In this document: piece by piece, positions 1 through 10,734 of the stretch
Numbering within the stretch: position 1 is the first letter of the stretch
Layout: the number at the start of each line of letters is the position of its first letter
From: Anolis sagrei
Taxonomy: Eukaryota > Chordata > Lepidosauria > Squamata > Anolidae
Length of the DNA: 64,000 bases
NCBI RefSeq assembly: GCF_037176765.1
Contig: NC_090023.1
Span: forward strand, 103,678,866 to 103,742,865
Direction: 5' to 3'
Notes under the pieces: model-generated
Database searches by the model: none
The model's input: the letters and a program-made list of their open reading frames with translations, nothing else
What the model was told of the DNA's origin: nothing
Translations under genes and position numbers: made by a program

Positions 1-590
1 AAAGTAAAACTGAGCAGAACTGCAGTTTTTTAGCTGTTATGGACAAATGGCCAAGGCAAGACTTATTCTCTTCGGATTTGTTTCCAGGAGCTCTGAGTTT
101 CCTGGATTTTCTCAAAAGTACAGAAGTAGCATATGTTTGGGTGCTGTAACAGATCCATGTACCCATGTTGGCCTGACTAACTTCTTCAACACCCAGAACC
201 TGATTGACTGTCAGAATTCAAGACCCTCTCCTCTAAGCTCTTTTTTCCTACCCTTCAACCAAACTCCACCCACTTTCTCCCCAACAAGGGTTCTCCACAT
301 TTTCCCCCAGGCTGCTTCTAAGCTCCGCCTCCACCTGGAAATGACTAACCTAAGATGGCTGCCTCCAGGCACCATACAAAAAACAAAACAAAACAAAAAC
401 AAACTGGGCCTAATTCCTGAGCTTATTCTGGTCTAAAGGTAGGCAATTCATGACAGTTACCTTTACAAACATATAAAAGCATTTCAGTTTAAACATGTAC
501 ACAGGTAACATACATTTACATCTATACATATTACAACTTACCCATTTCCCCTTGGTTTCATCAACACTATCATAGAACAATTTTCAAAAC
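1..590. other. Left edge, no gene recognised
   Basis: Intergenic or intron 7 of copy A. Short open frames here have no family resemblance and lack splice context. There is an A-rich run near 377-402. Nothing else is supported. Confidence 0.4.
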
Positions 591-599
591 ACATATCAA

Positions 600-680
600 T
601 AAATAATTTTTTAAAATATTTACAATATTTATATGCTGCTTTTCTCACCCCGAAGGGGACTCTGAGCGGCTTACAAGATA
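600..680 (-). repeat. L2-type 3' tail fragment
   Basis: The stretch reading ctgcttttctcacccc...gactctgagcggcttacaa is the reverse complement of the L2-type LINE/SINE 3' end that recurs many times in this window (for example near 13590, 15145, 19560 and 45060). Confidence 0.55.
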
Positions 681-910
681 TATATATATACATACAATAT
701 ATTATGTTATTAGCATAGTACAATATCCGTATTAAATATTACTATATTGTACTATATCATTATATTAATATTATTAGTAATATTACATGTAATATAAATA
801 TATAATTATAATATCATATTATTATTAGTATTATATTGCATTACATTATAATATTATAAATATTATATGTATATACATTATATTATATTATATTATATTA
901 TATTATTAGC
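680..910. repeat. AT-rich simple sequence
   Basis: Tracts of TA, ATT and TATTA run for about 230 bases directly behind the L2-type tail. No coding content. Confidence 0.8.
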
Positions 911-1002
911 ATAGCACAGGAGACAAGGTGGAACTATCTTCTGCCCCCCTCCCCCTCTTCACTCTGGTCCAGAGCAGCAGTTAACAATATGTTAATATTA
1001 TT

Positions 1003-1110
1003 GAAGGCTTTCATGGCTGGAATCACTGGGTTGTTGTAGGTTTTTCGGGCTGTATGGTCATGTTCTAGAAAATGGCAGTACGGCCCGAAAAACTTACAAC
1101 AACCCAGTTA
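1003..1110. repeat. Hairpin repeat, Penelope-like end
   Basis: The arms actgggttgttgtaggtttt and its near-complement at 1085-1108 form a fold-back. The same words (tggaatcact.ggttg, tatggtcatgttc) occur in the longer copy at 57005-57330, which I attribute tentatively to a Penelope-like element. Confidence 0.4.
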
Positions 1111-1329
1111 CACAGATTACCTGGATTAAATCTTTCTTTGGTCCACTTAGGACATGGGATTTTATTCTATCACCCTGGACATATAATATACACAATATAA
1201 AATAATCTTGGAGCATTAAACTCCACCAAATTAATTTACTATTCGTACCCCTTACTTGGTTTAGCCACTTCAAAGGAGAATTATCTGTATATAAAGTGAA
1301 TTTACACCCCCATAAATAAAGTTTTAGTT

Positions 1330-1930
1330 TGTCTATTATTTACAGATGTTGTTCCCTGTCCAGTAACTTTCGGCTCAGGTATACGATTGGTTGTAAGGAA
1401 CCATCTGGTCCATACAGCACCGAGCCCAACTTTGGAAGCATCGGTCAAAATAAATAAATAAAAGATTGACAAAAATCTGGGACTTTTAATACAAGATTAC
1501 TTCTAGGATGGTACGGCTTCAACATATTTACATATAGTTTCCTATGCCTCTCCCCATAGCTATCCATGGTGACAAGATAATTTACATCTGACATTTTAGC
1601 TAACACAGTGTAAGGGCCTTCCCAAGCCACTTGCAGATTTTTCTTAGGTCTAGGCTGCAACACCAAGACCTGGTCTCCAAATTGAAAAATCCAATGCCTT
1701 GCTCTCAAATCACTCTGTTGTTTCTGTCATTGTTGAGCCAACTTCAGATTTACTGTTGCGACATCTCTGACGGTATTAAGGTGACGTTGCAAGTCCTCCA
1801 CATACCTAATAATGTCCTTTTCTTTGATGTTTTCTTGCCCGGTCCACCCCTCTTTCAAGATATCCATTGGGCCCCTGGGCTTTCTTCCAGATAACAGCTC
1901 TAACGGATGGAATCCAGTGCTCTCTTGTGG
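1330..1930 (-). mobile_element. Ty3/gypsy pol fossil fragment
   Basis: On the minus strand this reads as the C-terminal part of a gypsy integrase (FGDQVLVL...VAWEGPY, then LKPYHPRSN). It closely matches the same part of the element at 38756-44549. A separate piece near 1330-1445 resembles a gypsy RNase H. It is a broken fragment with no LTRs in view. Confidence 0.7.
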
Positions 1931-2315
1931 GACTTAGCTGTTTGTTTAAGACTGGACCACTCCTCCTTCTCCTCTCCTCCTCTTGTCCTGGCAGTGAAGC
2001 AGTTATTTTTTAAACCAGAAAATCAAAGGCAATCTTTTTCATTGCATAGTAGTCACACACTTCCCCCTTTGATAAGAAGGACCAGAATATGTGACAATTG
2101 TATGATGAAATATGGTAGTTGCAATTTGCTTAGGTACTCTTCTATCCCCGTGAATTATCCTGATAAATTTTTCATAAAATGGCTAAAATTTAAGCAGTGT
2201 AACATCTATAGGTTGGCATTGTGCCACTATTAGTATAATAAACCTAAATGTGTCAATTCACTAGTACAACAGAAGGAAGCTGGTAGGAGGAGAAAATAGT
2301 CTGATGTGGTGAGTC
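1931..2315. other. Unassigned stretch
   Basis: No coding exon or recognisable repeat seen. Probably decayed repeat or unique intron 7 sequence of copy A. Confidence 0.3.
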
Positions 2316-2318
2316 TAA

Positions 2319-2597
2319 GGACCTCTTCACACAGCCCTTTTGGCTGTGCCGTTGCACTGGCAATTGCTGGCAAAAGAGAAGATGCGTGGAGCAGCATGTG
2401 GAGCAGCATCGGAGCTATCCAAACTACACTTTCCTCCCCATAGGGGAGGAGAAGGCGCCTTTTCAGTGCTTTTCCTTCACTTCTGGAGGAATGTGGCGGG
2501 GCCAGTGATACGCCATGTGATAGCATATGGCAGGCCCTGTCCCTGCCGCTCATAAAAGCGGCAAAATGGGACAAAAATGCCCTGTGTGAAGAGGTGG
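2319..2597. mobile_element. PIF/Harbinger-like MITE
   Basis: Inverted ends GGACCTCTTCACACAG and ctgtgtgaagaggt bound about 280 bases. The left side is preceded by TAA. The ends match the element at 7335-7776, which has a clean TAA duplication on both sides. The right end here is damaged. Confidence 0.55.
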
Positions 2598-2792
2598 AAA
2601 GTAGACATGCTGTCTTTAGTCCTGGCATTTTCCATTTGTTAGGAGGCCTAATTTGGCTCTGAAATGTGGCATAGTGGTCTACATTTCTACCGTTTTACTA
2701 ATAGTCTGCTTGGTGAAGTTGAGCTGTACTGTTCAAAATGTCATTGAAATCAATACTCATACATTTTGTTCTTAACATTTATTTTGAACAAG

Positions 2793-3001
2793 GTGGTGGA
2801 ATTTTAGTAGTTGAACCTGTTCTTGGCGAGGAAAGAGTCAAATCCTTAGGAGCTCATTTTGCCTCCATAAAGCTGCTCCTCCATACTGATGGGAAAACGC
2901 GGACTTCACCAGAGCACAAAGCACTCCTCACTGCAGCTGGCTTCAAGGAGATTCAAGCAAAAATTGGAAGCGTATATGGTGCCCTTTTGGGACGAAAATA
3001 A
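2793..3001 (+). CDS. ASMT: ASMT-like copy A, terminal exon 8
   Basis: Last coding exon (209 nt, phase 1 entry after an AG acceptor at 2791-2792) of an ASMT-like methyltransferase whose earlier exons lie left of the window. It translates from GGGILVVEPVLGEER to the stop as 68 codons, the same length and C-terminal ending (GRK) as copies C and human ASMT. The class I methyltransferase C-terminal strand and dimer segment are open. Two positions used by human ASMT for acceptor binding and catalysis are changed: Asn302 aligns with Lys (FASIKLL) and Glu311 with Thr (GKTRT). This is the most divergent copy of the array. It could be the end of a functional paralogue with another substrate or of a decaying one; the exons to the left would decide. 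Confidence 0.85.
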
Positions 3002-3047
3002 TGATGCCCTTGTCCTTTCTTTTCCAATGTCTAAAGGAATTTGGGAT

Positions 3048-3053
3048 AATAAA
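3048..3053 (+). promoter_or_regulatory. Poly(A) signal of copy A
   Basis: AATAAA lies 47 bases after the stop of the terminal exon, a normal position for a short 3' UTR. It is immediately followed by the L1 that begins near 3100. Confidence 0.5.
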
Positions 3054-3099
3054 GCTCAATTCACCTTCTTTCGTTTTTCAAGTTACTACTAAGTCCTTC

Positions 3100-5450
3100 A
3101 CTTTCACTGAGGTTACCAGAATCTTGGAAAGAATCCACAATAGTACTAATCCCAAAATCAGATGATTTGGACCAAATTAAAAATTACAGACTTATTTAAT
3201 GATTGAAATGTGACTATCAATTATTTTACCACAATTATGGCTAATAGATCTAAACAAGTGCTAGCAAAGATTATACATAAGGACCATGCGGTGTTCCTCC
3301 CAGACATACATTTGAATCGGAATGTCAGGACAATTCTGGAGCTAGCAGAGAGTGACCCCAATAGAGATCTGGTATTATTTTTCCTGGATGCAGAAAATGC
3401 ATTTGATCATGTTAGCTGGGGCTACTTGAAGAAAGTTTTGGAATCGTTTGAGGTGCACCACCATTTTAAAAAAGCAGTGGGGGCAATATACTCTAAGAAA
3501 AATGCTAAGCTAAAAATAAACGGACAATTGACCAAGGCTATAGATATACAGAAAGGGACCAGACAAGGTTGCCCACTTTTCCCATTGCTGTTTATTTTGG
3601 GATTTGAAATTCTAAGCATAAGAATCAGAACAAGCAAATTGAAAGGTTAAAAGTAAGGGGCCAAGAAATCAAAACTAGAACATATGTGGATGACATGGTT
3701 TATATTCTAGCTAACTCAACAGAAAGTATTCCAAAATTATTAGAAGTAATCAAATTGTACAGTGAGGTATTGGGAATTAAAACAAGCAAAGATAAATTCA
3801 AAGTTATTACAAAAAATATAGACACCAAATTGATTAGGAAATTAGAAGAGGCACTGGTATGCAAGATAGTCCCGAGGATAACGTATCTAGGAATCATGAT
3901 TATGAGCCAAAGCATTAACTCATTTCTTGATAACCACGAAAAATTTGGTCTGAAATCAGAAGAAACCTGGCTAACTCGCAGAAGCTACCATTAACATGCC
4001 TGGGGAGGATAGCAATAATCAAGATTACTCCCCAAAATTATTTTTTTTTTAATTTTAGAATATACCCATTATTAAAGGGACCAAAATCTTTAATCTACAG
4101 AAAAGAAACATCATGAAATTCATTTAGACAGGGGAACAAGCTAGAATTACGTACAAGAACTTAATTGATGCCAAAGAGAGAGGGGGGACTAAATTTACCA
4201 GATTTTAAAACCTACTATGAAATTTATAAAGAATGTAAATTTACTTAATCTAGAAGGACCTAGATTCTGCCAAACTAGCAATTTGAAAACATGAAAATGT
4301 GAGTAGATCAATAGGTACTGCTCCAGCAGAAAGGTAATGGCACTCCAGGTAGTCATGCTGGCCAGATGACCTTGTAGGTGTCTATGGACAATGCTGGCTC
4401 TTTGTCTTAGAAATGGAGATGAGAAATGGAGATGAGCACCAGTCCCCAGAGTCAGACATGACTGAACTTAATGTCAAGGGAAAACGTTTACATTTACCTA
4501 GAAGGACACATACTATGATTTGGGTGGCATGAAGGTCAGATACTGAATAAGGATTTTAACAAACATATAATCAGAGGAAGCCTTATAGATGTCTGGATCA
4601 TATACAAATTAGGCATGGAACTGAAAACACCCCTGTGTCTGAGATCAGGAGAAGCCATTTTGAGACCCATCTCCAAGCATGAAATAACGACATATGGTGA
4701 ATTTCTTATCAGACTCAACAGCCAATGAGCATTGAGGGGGAAAGAAGAACTGGGCATTAAAGACTGATTCTGATCTAACCAATTATACAAAAGGTATAAA
4801 AACGAAGAAGCGCAGGGGGGGTGGATTGCCTCAAAAAAAGTCTGAACTTGAAACTATATTAGAAAAATGGTGGCGGGGGGGGGGGGGAGGTATAATATCC
4901 AGATTGTATAAATATATCTAATGCTATAACCTGGAAGACAACCAAATAAAAGCCTCCATCATTTTATGGACAAAAGATCAAGGGAGAAATATAGATCTTG
5001 ATAAATGGGAAGATCTGTGGAACAAAGGTTTCAAATTTTCAGTTGTGGTTTCAGTTAGAGACAATTTATATAAAATCTTCTCCAGGTGCTATGCAACCAC
5101 AGCTCTCCAAGCCAAAATACATCATTCACAATCAGGATTCTGCTGGAGGTATAAAATAAATAAAGGGACCTTCTTCCATGTGCGGTAGTCTTGTGAATTG
5201 GTGCTGGCTTATTGGGAAAAAAATATTAAGGAAACAAATAAAATGATCCATGACAAAGTTTTTAAAAATCCAGGGATGTACCTATTAGGATTATTCAGAA
5301 AAAATCTAGAGGAGCCGGAAAGAATATTATCAGTTTGCTTTTTAATCTCTAAAACAAACAGGGAAAAGAATAATTCAGCCAAGTAACTAAAAATGTAATT
5401 GAGAAAATTCAAATCAACAGGAAACCTTGGTGAAAAAAAACCACACTGTA
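3100..5450 (+). mobile_element. L1 LINE, ORF2 remnant
   Basis: Reverse-transcriptase words appear in order: NYRPI-like start, DAENAFDHV (3390-3420), GTRQGCPL (3555-3580), YVDDMVYIL (3683-3710) and TYLGI (3880-3895). The C-terminal part of ORF2 follows (SCELVLAYWEKNIKETNK at 5190-5245). Several stops and frame changes make it dead. It matches the antisense L1 piece at 27030-27960. A SINE has split it at about 4260-4497, with a ctagaagga duplication on both sides. Confidence 0.8.
4260..4497 (-). repeat. SINE inserted in L1
   Basis: It shares long words with 61713-61812 on the opposite strand (tgctcatctccatttctaag, tgtccgtagacacc). It is flanked by ctagaagga at 4250-4258 and 4498-4506, a good target-site duplication. 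The family name is uncertain; it is a common squamate SINE. Confidence 0.7.
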
Positions 5451-5509
5451 CTCAAAACATTTTCATTGAGGCCATCTGGAAATGCAGCAGAAGGAATCAT
5501 AACAGTGGA

Positions 5510-5710
5510 TATTTTTTTGGTCGTGTCAGGAGCAAAAAAGTTGCTTCTGGTGTGAGAGAATTGGGATGCCCAGATGTTTTGATGTTTTATCATCCTTGTG
5601 GGAGGCTTCTCTCATGTCCCCGCATGAGGAGCTGGAGCTGATAGAGAAAGTTCATCCATGCTCTCCCCAGATTTGAACCTGTCAGTCTTCAGTCCTGCCA
5701 TGGATTGTTG
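5510..5710 (-). repeat. tRNA-derived SINE
   Basis: The text gcttctggtgtgagagaatt, ggaggcttctctcatgtccc and a reversed B-box-like word (agatttgaacctg) near 5671 match a common squamate tRNA-type SINE in antisense. Confidence 0.6.
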
Positions 5711-5774
5711 ACAGAAGTAATTAGTGAAAGCATGTTTGTCTATAGATAATGTCTCTTGCAAAATTGTAAACCTG

Positions 5775-5901
5775 CATATATAGCACACATGGCACAGCAG
5801 TAAGATGATCAGAGTTGCTAGGGTCTTGAAAAGAAACCCTTTGCCTTGAGAAGCAGGTTTAAGATTCAGCTAAGGAGGGCAAGTCTGCAGCTGGAAGAAG
5901 G
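5775..5901 (+). promoter_or_regulatory. Candidate promoter/5' UTR of copy B
   Basis: A TATATAGCAC word at 5777-5786 is about 125 bases before the ATG. The same word sits at a similar distance before the ATG of copy D (53612-53621), followed by a shared GCACAGCA(G/A)TAAG.TGA block. Such conservation between paralogues suggests core promoter or 5' UTR. Copy C keeps the flanking text (TTGCCTTGAGA) but not the TATA-like word. Confidence 0.35.
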
Positions 5902-5973
5902 ATGGATTCTGTAGAAGAGAATGAAATGATCAAAACCTTATTTCACTGTCAGCACGGAGTTTTAATTTCGAAG
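5902..5973 (+). CDS. Copy B exon 1
   Basis: Starts at ATG (MDSVEENEMIKTLF...) and ends after LISK at a gtgaga donor in phase 0. The start is chosen because copies C and D begin with the same MD/MA...E...IKTL.Q pattern and end with ISK. Confidence 0.85.
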
Positions 5974-6309
5974 GTGAGATCTACAAATCAAATAATAAAC
6001 CTTCAATCACTTTCAAAGCTTCACTTTTCTAATGAATACACCACATCAAATTGTCTGTCTTTGTTTCAATAACTTATTCTCTCTCTTTATAAACTGTTTT
6101 AAATATTTTTTTTGCTTAAACCACAATGAAACAGTTATGTTAAGCTATATTTTATAAACATTATAAAGCAACCAGTCCTCCATACAGAATCTGCATTCAG
6201 AGACTGGACCATATGTTGCTTGTAAATACTTGTAAAAAATACCAAAAGCAAGCCTTGAATCTTGTGCTTTTATATATAAGGGACACTATTATACTACACC
6301 ACTGCATAT

Positions 6310-6385
6310 GATGGAACTTGAGCATCTACAGATTTTGATATCCAGGAACTTAACCCTAGTGGATACCAAGGGCACACTGTATACA
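6310..6385. repeat. Possible Tigger-like transposon remnant
   Basis: gatggaacttgagcatctac...gtggataccaagggcaca resembles the end of a vertebrate pogo/Tigger-type repeat. A similar opposite end is at 54045-54105. Weak. Confidence 0.3.
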
Positions 6386-6619
6386 TTCTAGTTAAATTCT
6401 TCTTGCTCCTTCATATTGGGTGTATCTGAAAACTGTTGTTTGCTCTTTTCTGGCCTGATTCATAATATTTAATCAATAATAATTACTTATTTTGAATCGC
6501 CAACAAGATTACAACACGTAGTAGTTGTTCATCTCCATTACTGACATTTAGGTAAATCTCCCAGCATCATCTCAACTCCTCCTCCTGTTCTTCCCTTTCT
6601 CTACTCAGCCTCAGCCTCT

Positions 6620-6620
<1 letters not shown>

Positions 6621-6649
<29 letters not shown>
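6621..6649. repeat. (TC)n microsatellite
   Basis: About 14 uninterrupted TC units in intron 1 of copy B. Confidence 0.9.
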
Positions 6650-6650
<1 letters not shown>

Positions 6651-6779
6651 GACTTTACTGCATGTTGTTGCTATCCCACAGTATTGTACAACTAGGAAAA
6701 GTGGCAACTTACCATGTTTTATACTTGCGTATTTGTTCTGTTGCTATACGTTTTTATGTTGTTTTAAATTGTTTATTTC

Positions 6780-6890
6780 TTTCTTTCTGGCATTGAACGT
6801 TTGCCAATTTCTTTGTTGGAAACCACCCTAAGTCCTCTTGGGGAGACTGGGCAGGTTATAAAGTTTATTTATTTTACTTATTTAACAACA
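6780..6890 (+). repeat. L2-type 3' tail fragment
   Basis: ccaccctaagtcctcttggg, then a short gap and ttataaagtttattta, is the sense form of the L2-type tail seen elsewhere in this window. Confidence 0.5.
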
Positions 6891-6950
6891 CGATGACTGC
6901 ATTGCTTCACTGATACATAATCCCTTGGCTGCACTTTCTGTTATAGATTT

Positions 6951-7047
6951 AACTCTATCCCTTTGCAGTTCCACTGCTTTGTGGGGGGTTTCAGTGCTTG
7001 AAACATGAAGCTTGGATAATAGTGAACTATTACATGGATACAGTCTA
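6951..7047 (+). repeat. 97-bp perfect direct repeat, copy 1
   Basis: Identical base for base to 8282-8378 as far as I can read. It begins aactctatccctttgcagtt and ends tggatacagtcta. The flanks differ. Confidence 0.85.
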
Positions 7048-7261
7048 AGTAAGAGATGCACAGCTCACAGCATGATGCCTTATTTGTATCACTGTAGTAT
7101 GCACTCGTCCGTCAACATTATTTCCAGCAAAGTCGTTCCAACTTTATAAAGCAGGTGCTTCCAGGGAAAAGAAACTGTTTACATTTGGGAGTTTCCAGAT
7201 ATAATTTTTGCAAAAATATATAGTTTTCGCAAAAAACATATCACAGTAATTAAAATGCTCT

Positions 7262-7900
7262 ATTGGTTGTGGTGACGTGCCTTCAACTCATTTCAGACTT
7301 ATGGCAGCTCCTAAGGCAAACTCTCTCTGAATAAGGACCTCTTCACACTGTGCTTTTAAGCCCAATTTTGCTGCCTTTTAGTGAGGCAAAGGAGGTCCTA
7401 TTACACGGCCTCCCGGGTGCCATTAGACAACGCATGGCAGGCCCTGTCCACTTTTCCTCCCAGAGTTGGGGGGAAGCACCAGAAAGCATTTCCTCTCAAC
7501 TATGGAAAGGTAAGCATGTTTTGGGTAGCTCTGATGGAGCTATCTGTATTTTGGGGCTTAAAAGCCCATGGGATGGTAGAAAGGGTGTGGGGCAATGCGC
7601 GTTGGTGTCTTTTCTGCCATCTGATGGAGGGGAGGGAGAGAGTGACAAAGCACCCTCTCCTGCCCTCCATGTGATGAGGAGAGAAGGGAGGGTGCACGGA
7701 GTGCCACAAGCCGCCCTGCATGCCTTCCCTTTGCTGGAGAAGCAGCACGGCTCCTTTGGTCTGTGTGAAGAGGTCCTAAGCCTTTCATGGCAAGATTTGC
7801 TCAGAAGGAGTTTACCATTGTCTTTCTCTGTGGTTAAGGAGGTGTGACTTGCTCAATTAGGTTTCCATTGCTGTGTTTCACAGAGCCCTAGTCCAATATC
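7262..7900 (+). repeat. SINE split by a MITE
   Basis: The head tgccttcaactcatttcaga ctta-type text lies at 7278-7331. The body (catggcaagatttgctcaga, gaggtgtgacttgctcaa) resumes at 7780. It is the same SINE type as at 10255-10430 and 29595-29830. The MITE at 7335-7776 interrupts it. Confidence 0.6.
7335..7776. mobile_element. PIF/Harbinger-like MITE with TAA duplication
   Basis: Inverted ends GGACCTCTTCACACTG and its complement at 7759-7776 are flanked on both sides by TAA (7332-7334 and 7777-7779), the TWA-type duplication of PIF/Harbinger. There is no transposase. Long open frames in both directions are a by-product of its GC-rich content. Confidence 0.7.
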
Positions 7901-8281
7901 CAAACTACATTCTGGCTCCCCTAAAAGGCTATTGTGATAATATAAAATAGCAAATACTGAGCAAGCACTACTTCCAAACTATTTCTTGCAACTCACATAG
8001 GTGTTCTAACTGATATTGGATTTAATTCAAACTGAAATTTCAAAGAGCTTTTCCAGAATAGATTTTCCTTTGTCACAGCTTTACATTAGTTTAGCCTTAC
8101 AGTCCCTTTTGGGATTTGAGTCAAGATTAAATATTTAGAATTCTCTATTAGAAAACACCTGTGGTCCAGGCAACTCTTCTTAAAAGATGGTGTTCAAAAC
8201 ATCTGGGACCTCAGGCCTCAAGATCTTGATGATGGCTATGGTGGCTAGGGTTCATGGTAAATGCAAAACCTCTAGAGGATC

Positions 8282-8378
8282 AACTCTATCCCTTTGCAGT
8301 TCCACTGCTTTGTGGGGGGTTTCAGTGCTTGAAACATGAAGCTTGGATAATAGTGAACTATTACATGGATACAGTCTA
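8282..8378 (+). repeat. 97-bp perfect direct repeat, copy 2
   Basis: Second copy of 6951-7047, 1.33 kb downstream in the same intron of copy B, in the same orientation. Confidence 0.85.
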
Positions 8379-8394
8379 TTAGAAAGCACTAGTT

Positions 8395-8525
8395 GAGAAT
8401 TTAGAAAGGGCCTCAGCTAAGGATAGCGTGCCTCCTCTGAATTAATGTCTTGGGGAGGTAATGGGCAGGATGAGAAAAACAAATTGAAACTGAATCTAGA
8501 TAAGACAGAGGTACTAACTATCCAC
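8395..8525 (+). mobile_element. L2 LINE fragment
   Basis: The frame reading KNKLKLNLDKTEVL is the conserved segment just after the YADD box of L2-type reverse transcriptases (compare KNKLKINPNKAEVLL in the L2 at 58262-59593). Confidence 0.6.
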
Positions 8526-8675
8526 CTCATCACATTGAGAGGGGGAAGCCAGGGTGACCGTCCCTTTAAGGGAGAGAATCCTACCTTTAAAGGAGAGAAT
8601 CTCCCCATTTGGAGTTCTACCTCCCCATCAGACTCACATGTGGAAACGTAAGAGGTGGCAATACATTCATCATAG

Positions 8676-8880
8676 GACCTTATCACACTGGACTAAAATC
8701 GGTGGCACGTGCCGATTTTAGCTTAGGTCGCCCACTGAGCCACCGGCTTCCATCAAATGATGACGTGATGGCTCCGTGGGAGAATGAGGGTGGAGACGGC
8801 ACATGGTTCCGGCATCTATGGGAGGGAACTGCATGGACCATGCATGCTCACGCTTCCCCTCATGTGATGGATCTGAGTTA
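8676..8880. repeat. Possible MITE
   Basis: Begins ggaccttatcacactg and ends near atgtgatggatct, resembling the ends of the PIF-like MITEs of this window. It holds an imperfect palindrome around gcacgtgc (8697-8721). The target duplication is unclear. Confidence 0.35.
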
Positions 8881-9010
8881 TCTTTGCATTCGATCTTTTT
8901 TCTTTGCTCTGTCTGCCACTTGTTGCTGTTTTTGATGTTGTAAAGATTTTTAGAATGTATAAAGCTGTACATTTTACTGATGCTTTTGCATATTGTTCTT
9001 TTGTTTCCAG

Positions 9011-9185
9011 ATTATCTTTACTGCCTGTGAGTTGGGAGTATTTGATTTGCTTTTTGAGTCAAAATAGCTCCTGAGTTCAGCAGTTATCGCTGAACGGTTG
9101 GGTACCAGCCACATAGGAATGCAAATGCTGCTGGAGGCCTGTGTGGGTTTAAAATTGCTAAAAATGGAGAGGAAGGACAACGAAG
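9011..9185 (+). CDS. Copy B exon 2 (contains TAG)
   Basis: Reads [18 protein letters not shown], then TAG at 9065-9067, then [17 protein letters not shown] and KMERKDNEG up to a gtaac donor. It is 175 nt, as in copies C and D. The rest of the exon is conserved, so the stop looks recent. Confidence 0.85.
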
Positions 9186-9754
9186 GTAACTATATCTGGT
9201 TTAAAAGGCAAGGGTGCCAGTTCAGAATTATTCCTGAGGTTTCCCCCTCGGGGGGGGGGGGATCAAGTATTACCCACAGATACACATAGTTTATCTTTAA
9301 GACAGAGAGAACATATCTTTCCATAAGAAAATTGAGGATAGACTGTATTTTGACTCCTGGGCAATAAAAAACCCCAGGAATACTTTATCAGAAAACTACT
9401 GCCTGTTGGTTTCAAATGGACATGCTCACAAAGAGAAGAAATTCCATTAATGGAATCTCGTGTTAAAAGTACTTCTGCAAGAGAAAAATATCAAAATAAA
9501 ATGGAAGAGGAGACAGTGGGAGGATAAATAAGTCTCCCATGTGATGGTAAGACAAGTGGATAATCTGAAAAGAAAATGGAACAAGGGAAAACATGTGATG
9601 GGGGTAAAAAAAAACCCATCTGTTTAATTTCCAAACAGGGCATTGTGAAGCTTAAGGGGAAAACAGCAATCTCAAATGCTTTGCTTATCGCGTGGGATGA
9701 AGTCCTTACTGAGAGAGACAGGATAAGGGACATTCAAATTTAACACGTTCTCTC

Positions 9755-9920
9755 AGGGGCTTTAAAGCAGGTAGTCCCTTTCCTCTGCCACCTGCAGAAT
9801 TCTGGGAAATGTAGTTTGGGAATGCAAGGACCTCCATAGCAAAGTATTCAAAAGGCCCTGCCCTAAACTACATTTCACAGAATTCTGCAGACGAACAGGG
9901 CATTAAAGCCTCAGCATAAT
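9755..9920. repeat. Fold-back MITE
   Basis: The arms contain gcagaattctgggaaatgta and its complement 80 bases later, with cctttaaagc/gctttaatg-type ends. It shares its arm core with the fold-back at 47021-47176. Confidence 0.5.
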
Positions 9921-10254
9921 AACATGGATAGATTAGTTGACTCTTTCTAGAAGCTGGATGCAGAGCAGGGCTGGGCCCTAATGATGAGGAAGGAATGAGG
10001 ATACCCATTAAGTAAATCATAGACCCTCTGAAAAATATTTGCAAGTTGCAGGATCCAACAAATTAATTCTTGGAAATTGTAGAAAGCTGCTATTCTCTTA
10101 GCTGAGCTAGAGATTTACACAAAACAATTGCCTTGAATTCAGCCCCACCCCACCCCATGCAAAAGAACTGAAGAATTTGTACCCCCATTTCCCACCTGGT
10201 GATGACTATTGAAAATTGGAGATTCAGGGCCAGGCTATGAGATGTGGCAATATT

Positions 10255-10430
10255 TCTTGTATGCCTTCAAGTCATTTCTGGAATAAGTTTTCTTCAGGAT
10301 GAGTTTGCCTTTGCCTTCTCTTGAGACTGAGAGTGTGGCTTGCTCAGCCTCCTGAGAATTGAAAACCCTGATCTCCATGGTTGTAGTCCAAGGGTCCAAC
10401 TCACTACTGGTTAGCTACCTGTTATCCTAC
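10255..10430 (+). repeat. SINE upstream of copy B exon 3
   Basis: The words tgccttcaagtcatttct, gagtttgcctttgccttctc and tgagagtgtggcttgctc are those of the SINE at 29595-29830, which sits at the same place relative to exon 3 of copy C. It is therefore a shared insertion older than the B/C duplication. Confidence 0.7.
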
Positions 10431-10473
10431 TTCTTTCAGGGTTTTACAGCATAATGTTTTGTCTCATGTTAAG

Positions 10474-10603
10474 GTTATTATAGAAACACACACCTTGCCA
10501 ACCTCTGCCTTGCGAAATCAAGCCCAAAGTCCCAGTACCGATACTTGAAGTTACACATGGAGCTTGGTTTTTTAAATTGGCAATCCTTAACAAAGGCTGT
10601 AAG
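10474..10603 (+). CDS. Copy B exon 3
   Basis: Open, 130 nt: [21 protein letters not shown] and on to LTKAVR before gtaag. Its second half is the most changed exon of copy B, but the frame is kept. Confidence 0.8.
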
Positions 10604-10734
10604 GTAAGAAATAAATGCAAACTCTCAAAGGTGGAAATTTTGTTATATACTCTCAAATTGGTATTGATTTATGGTAACTGTATCAATGAATGATATGCAA
10701 ACATCTTGTGATATGTCCAAAGCATAATAGCCAA

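Noticed and set aside
7350-7847. 165-codon frame and overlapping antisense frames
   Set aside because: It lies almost wholly inside a MITE with defined ends and TAA duplication.
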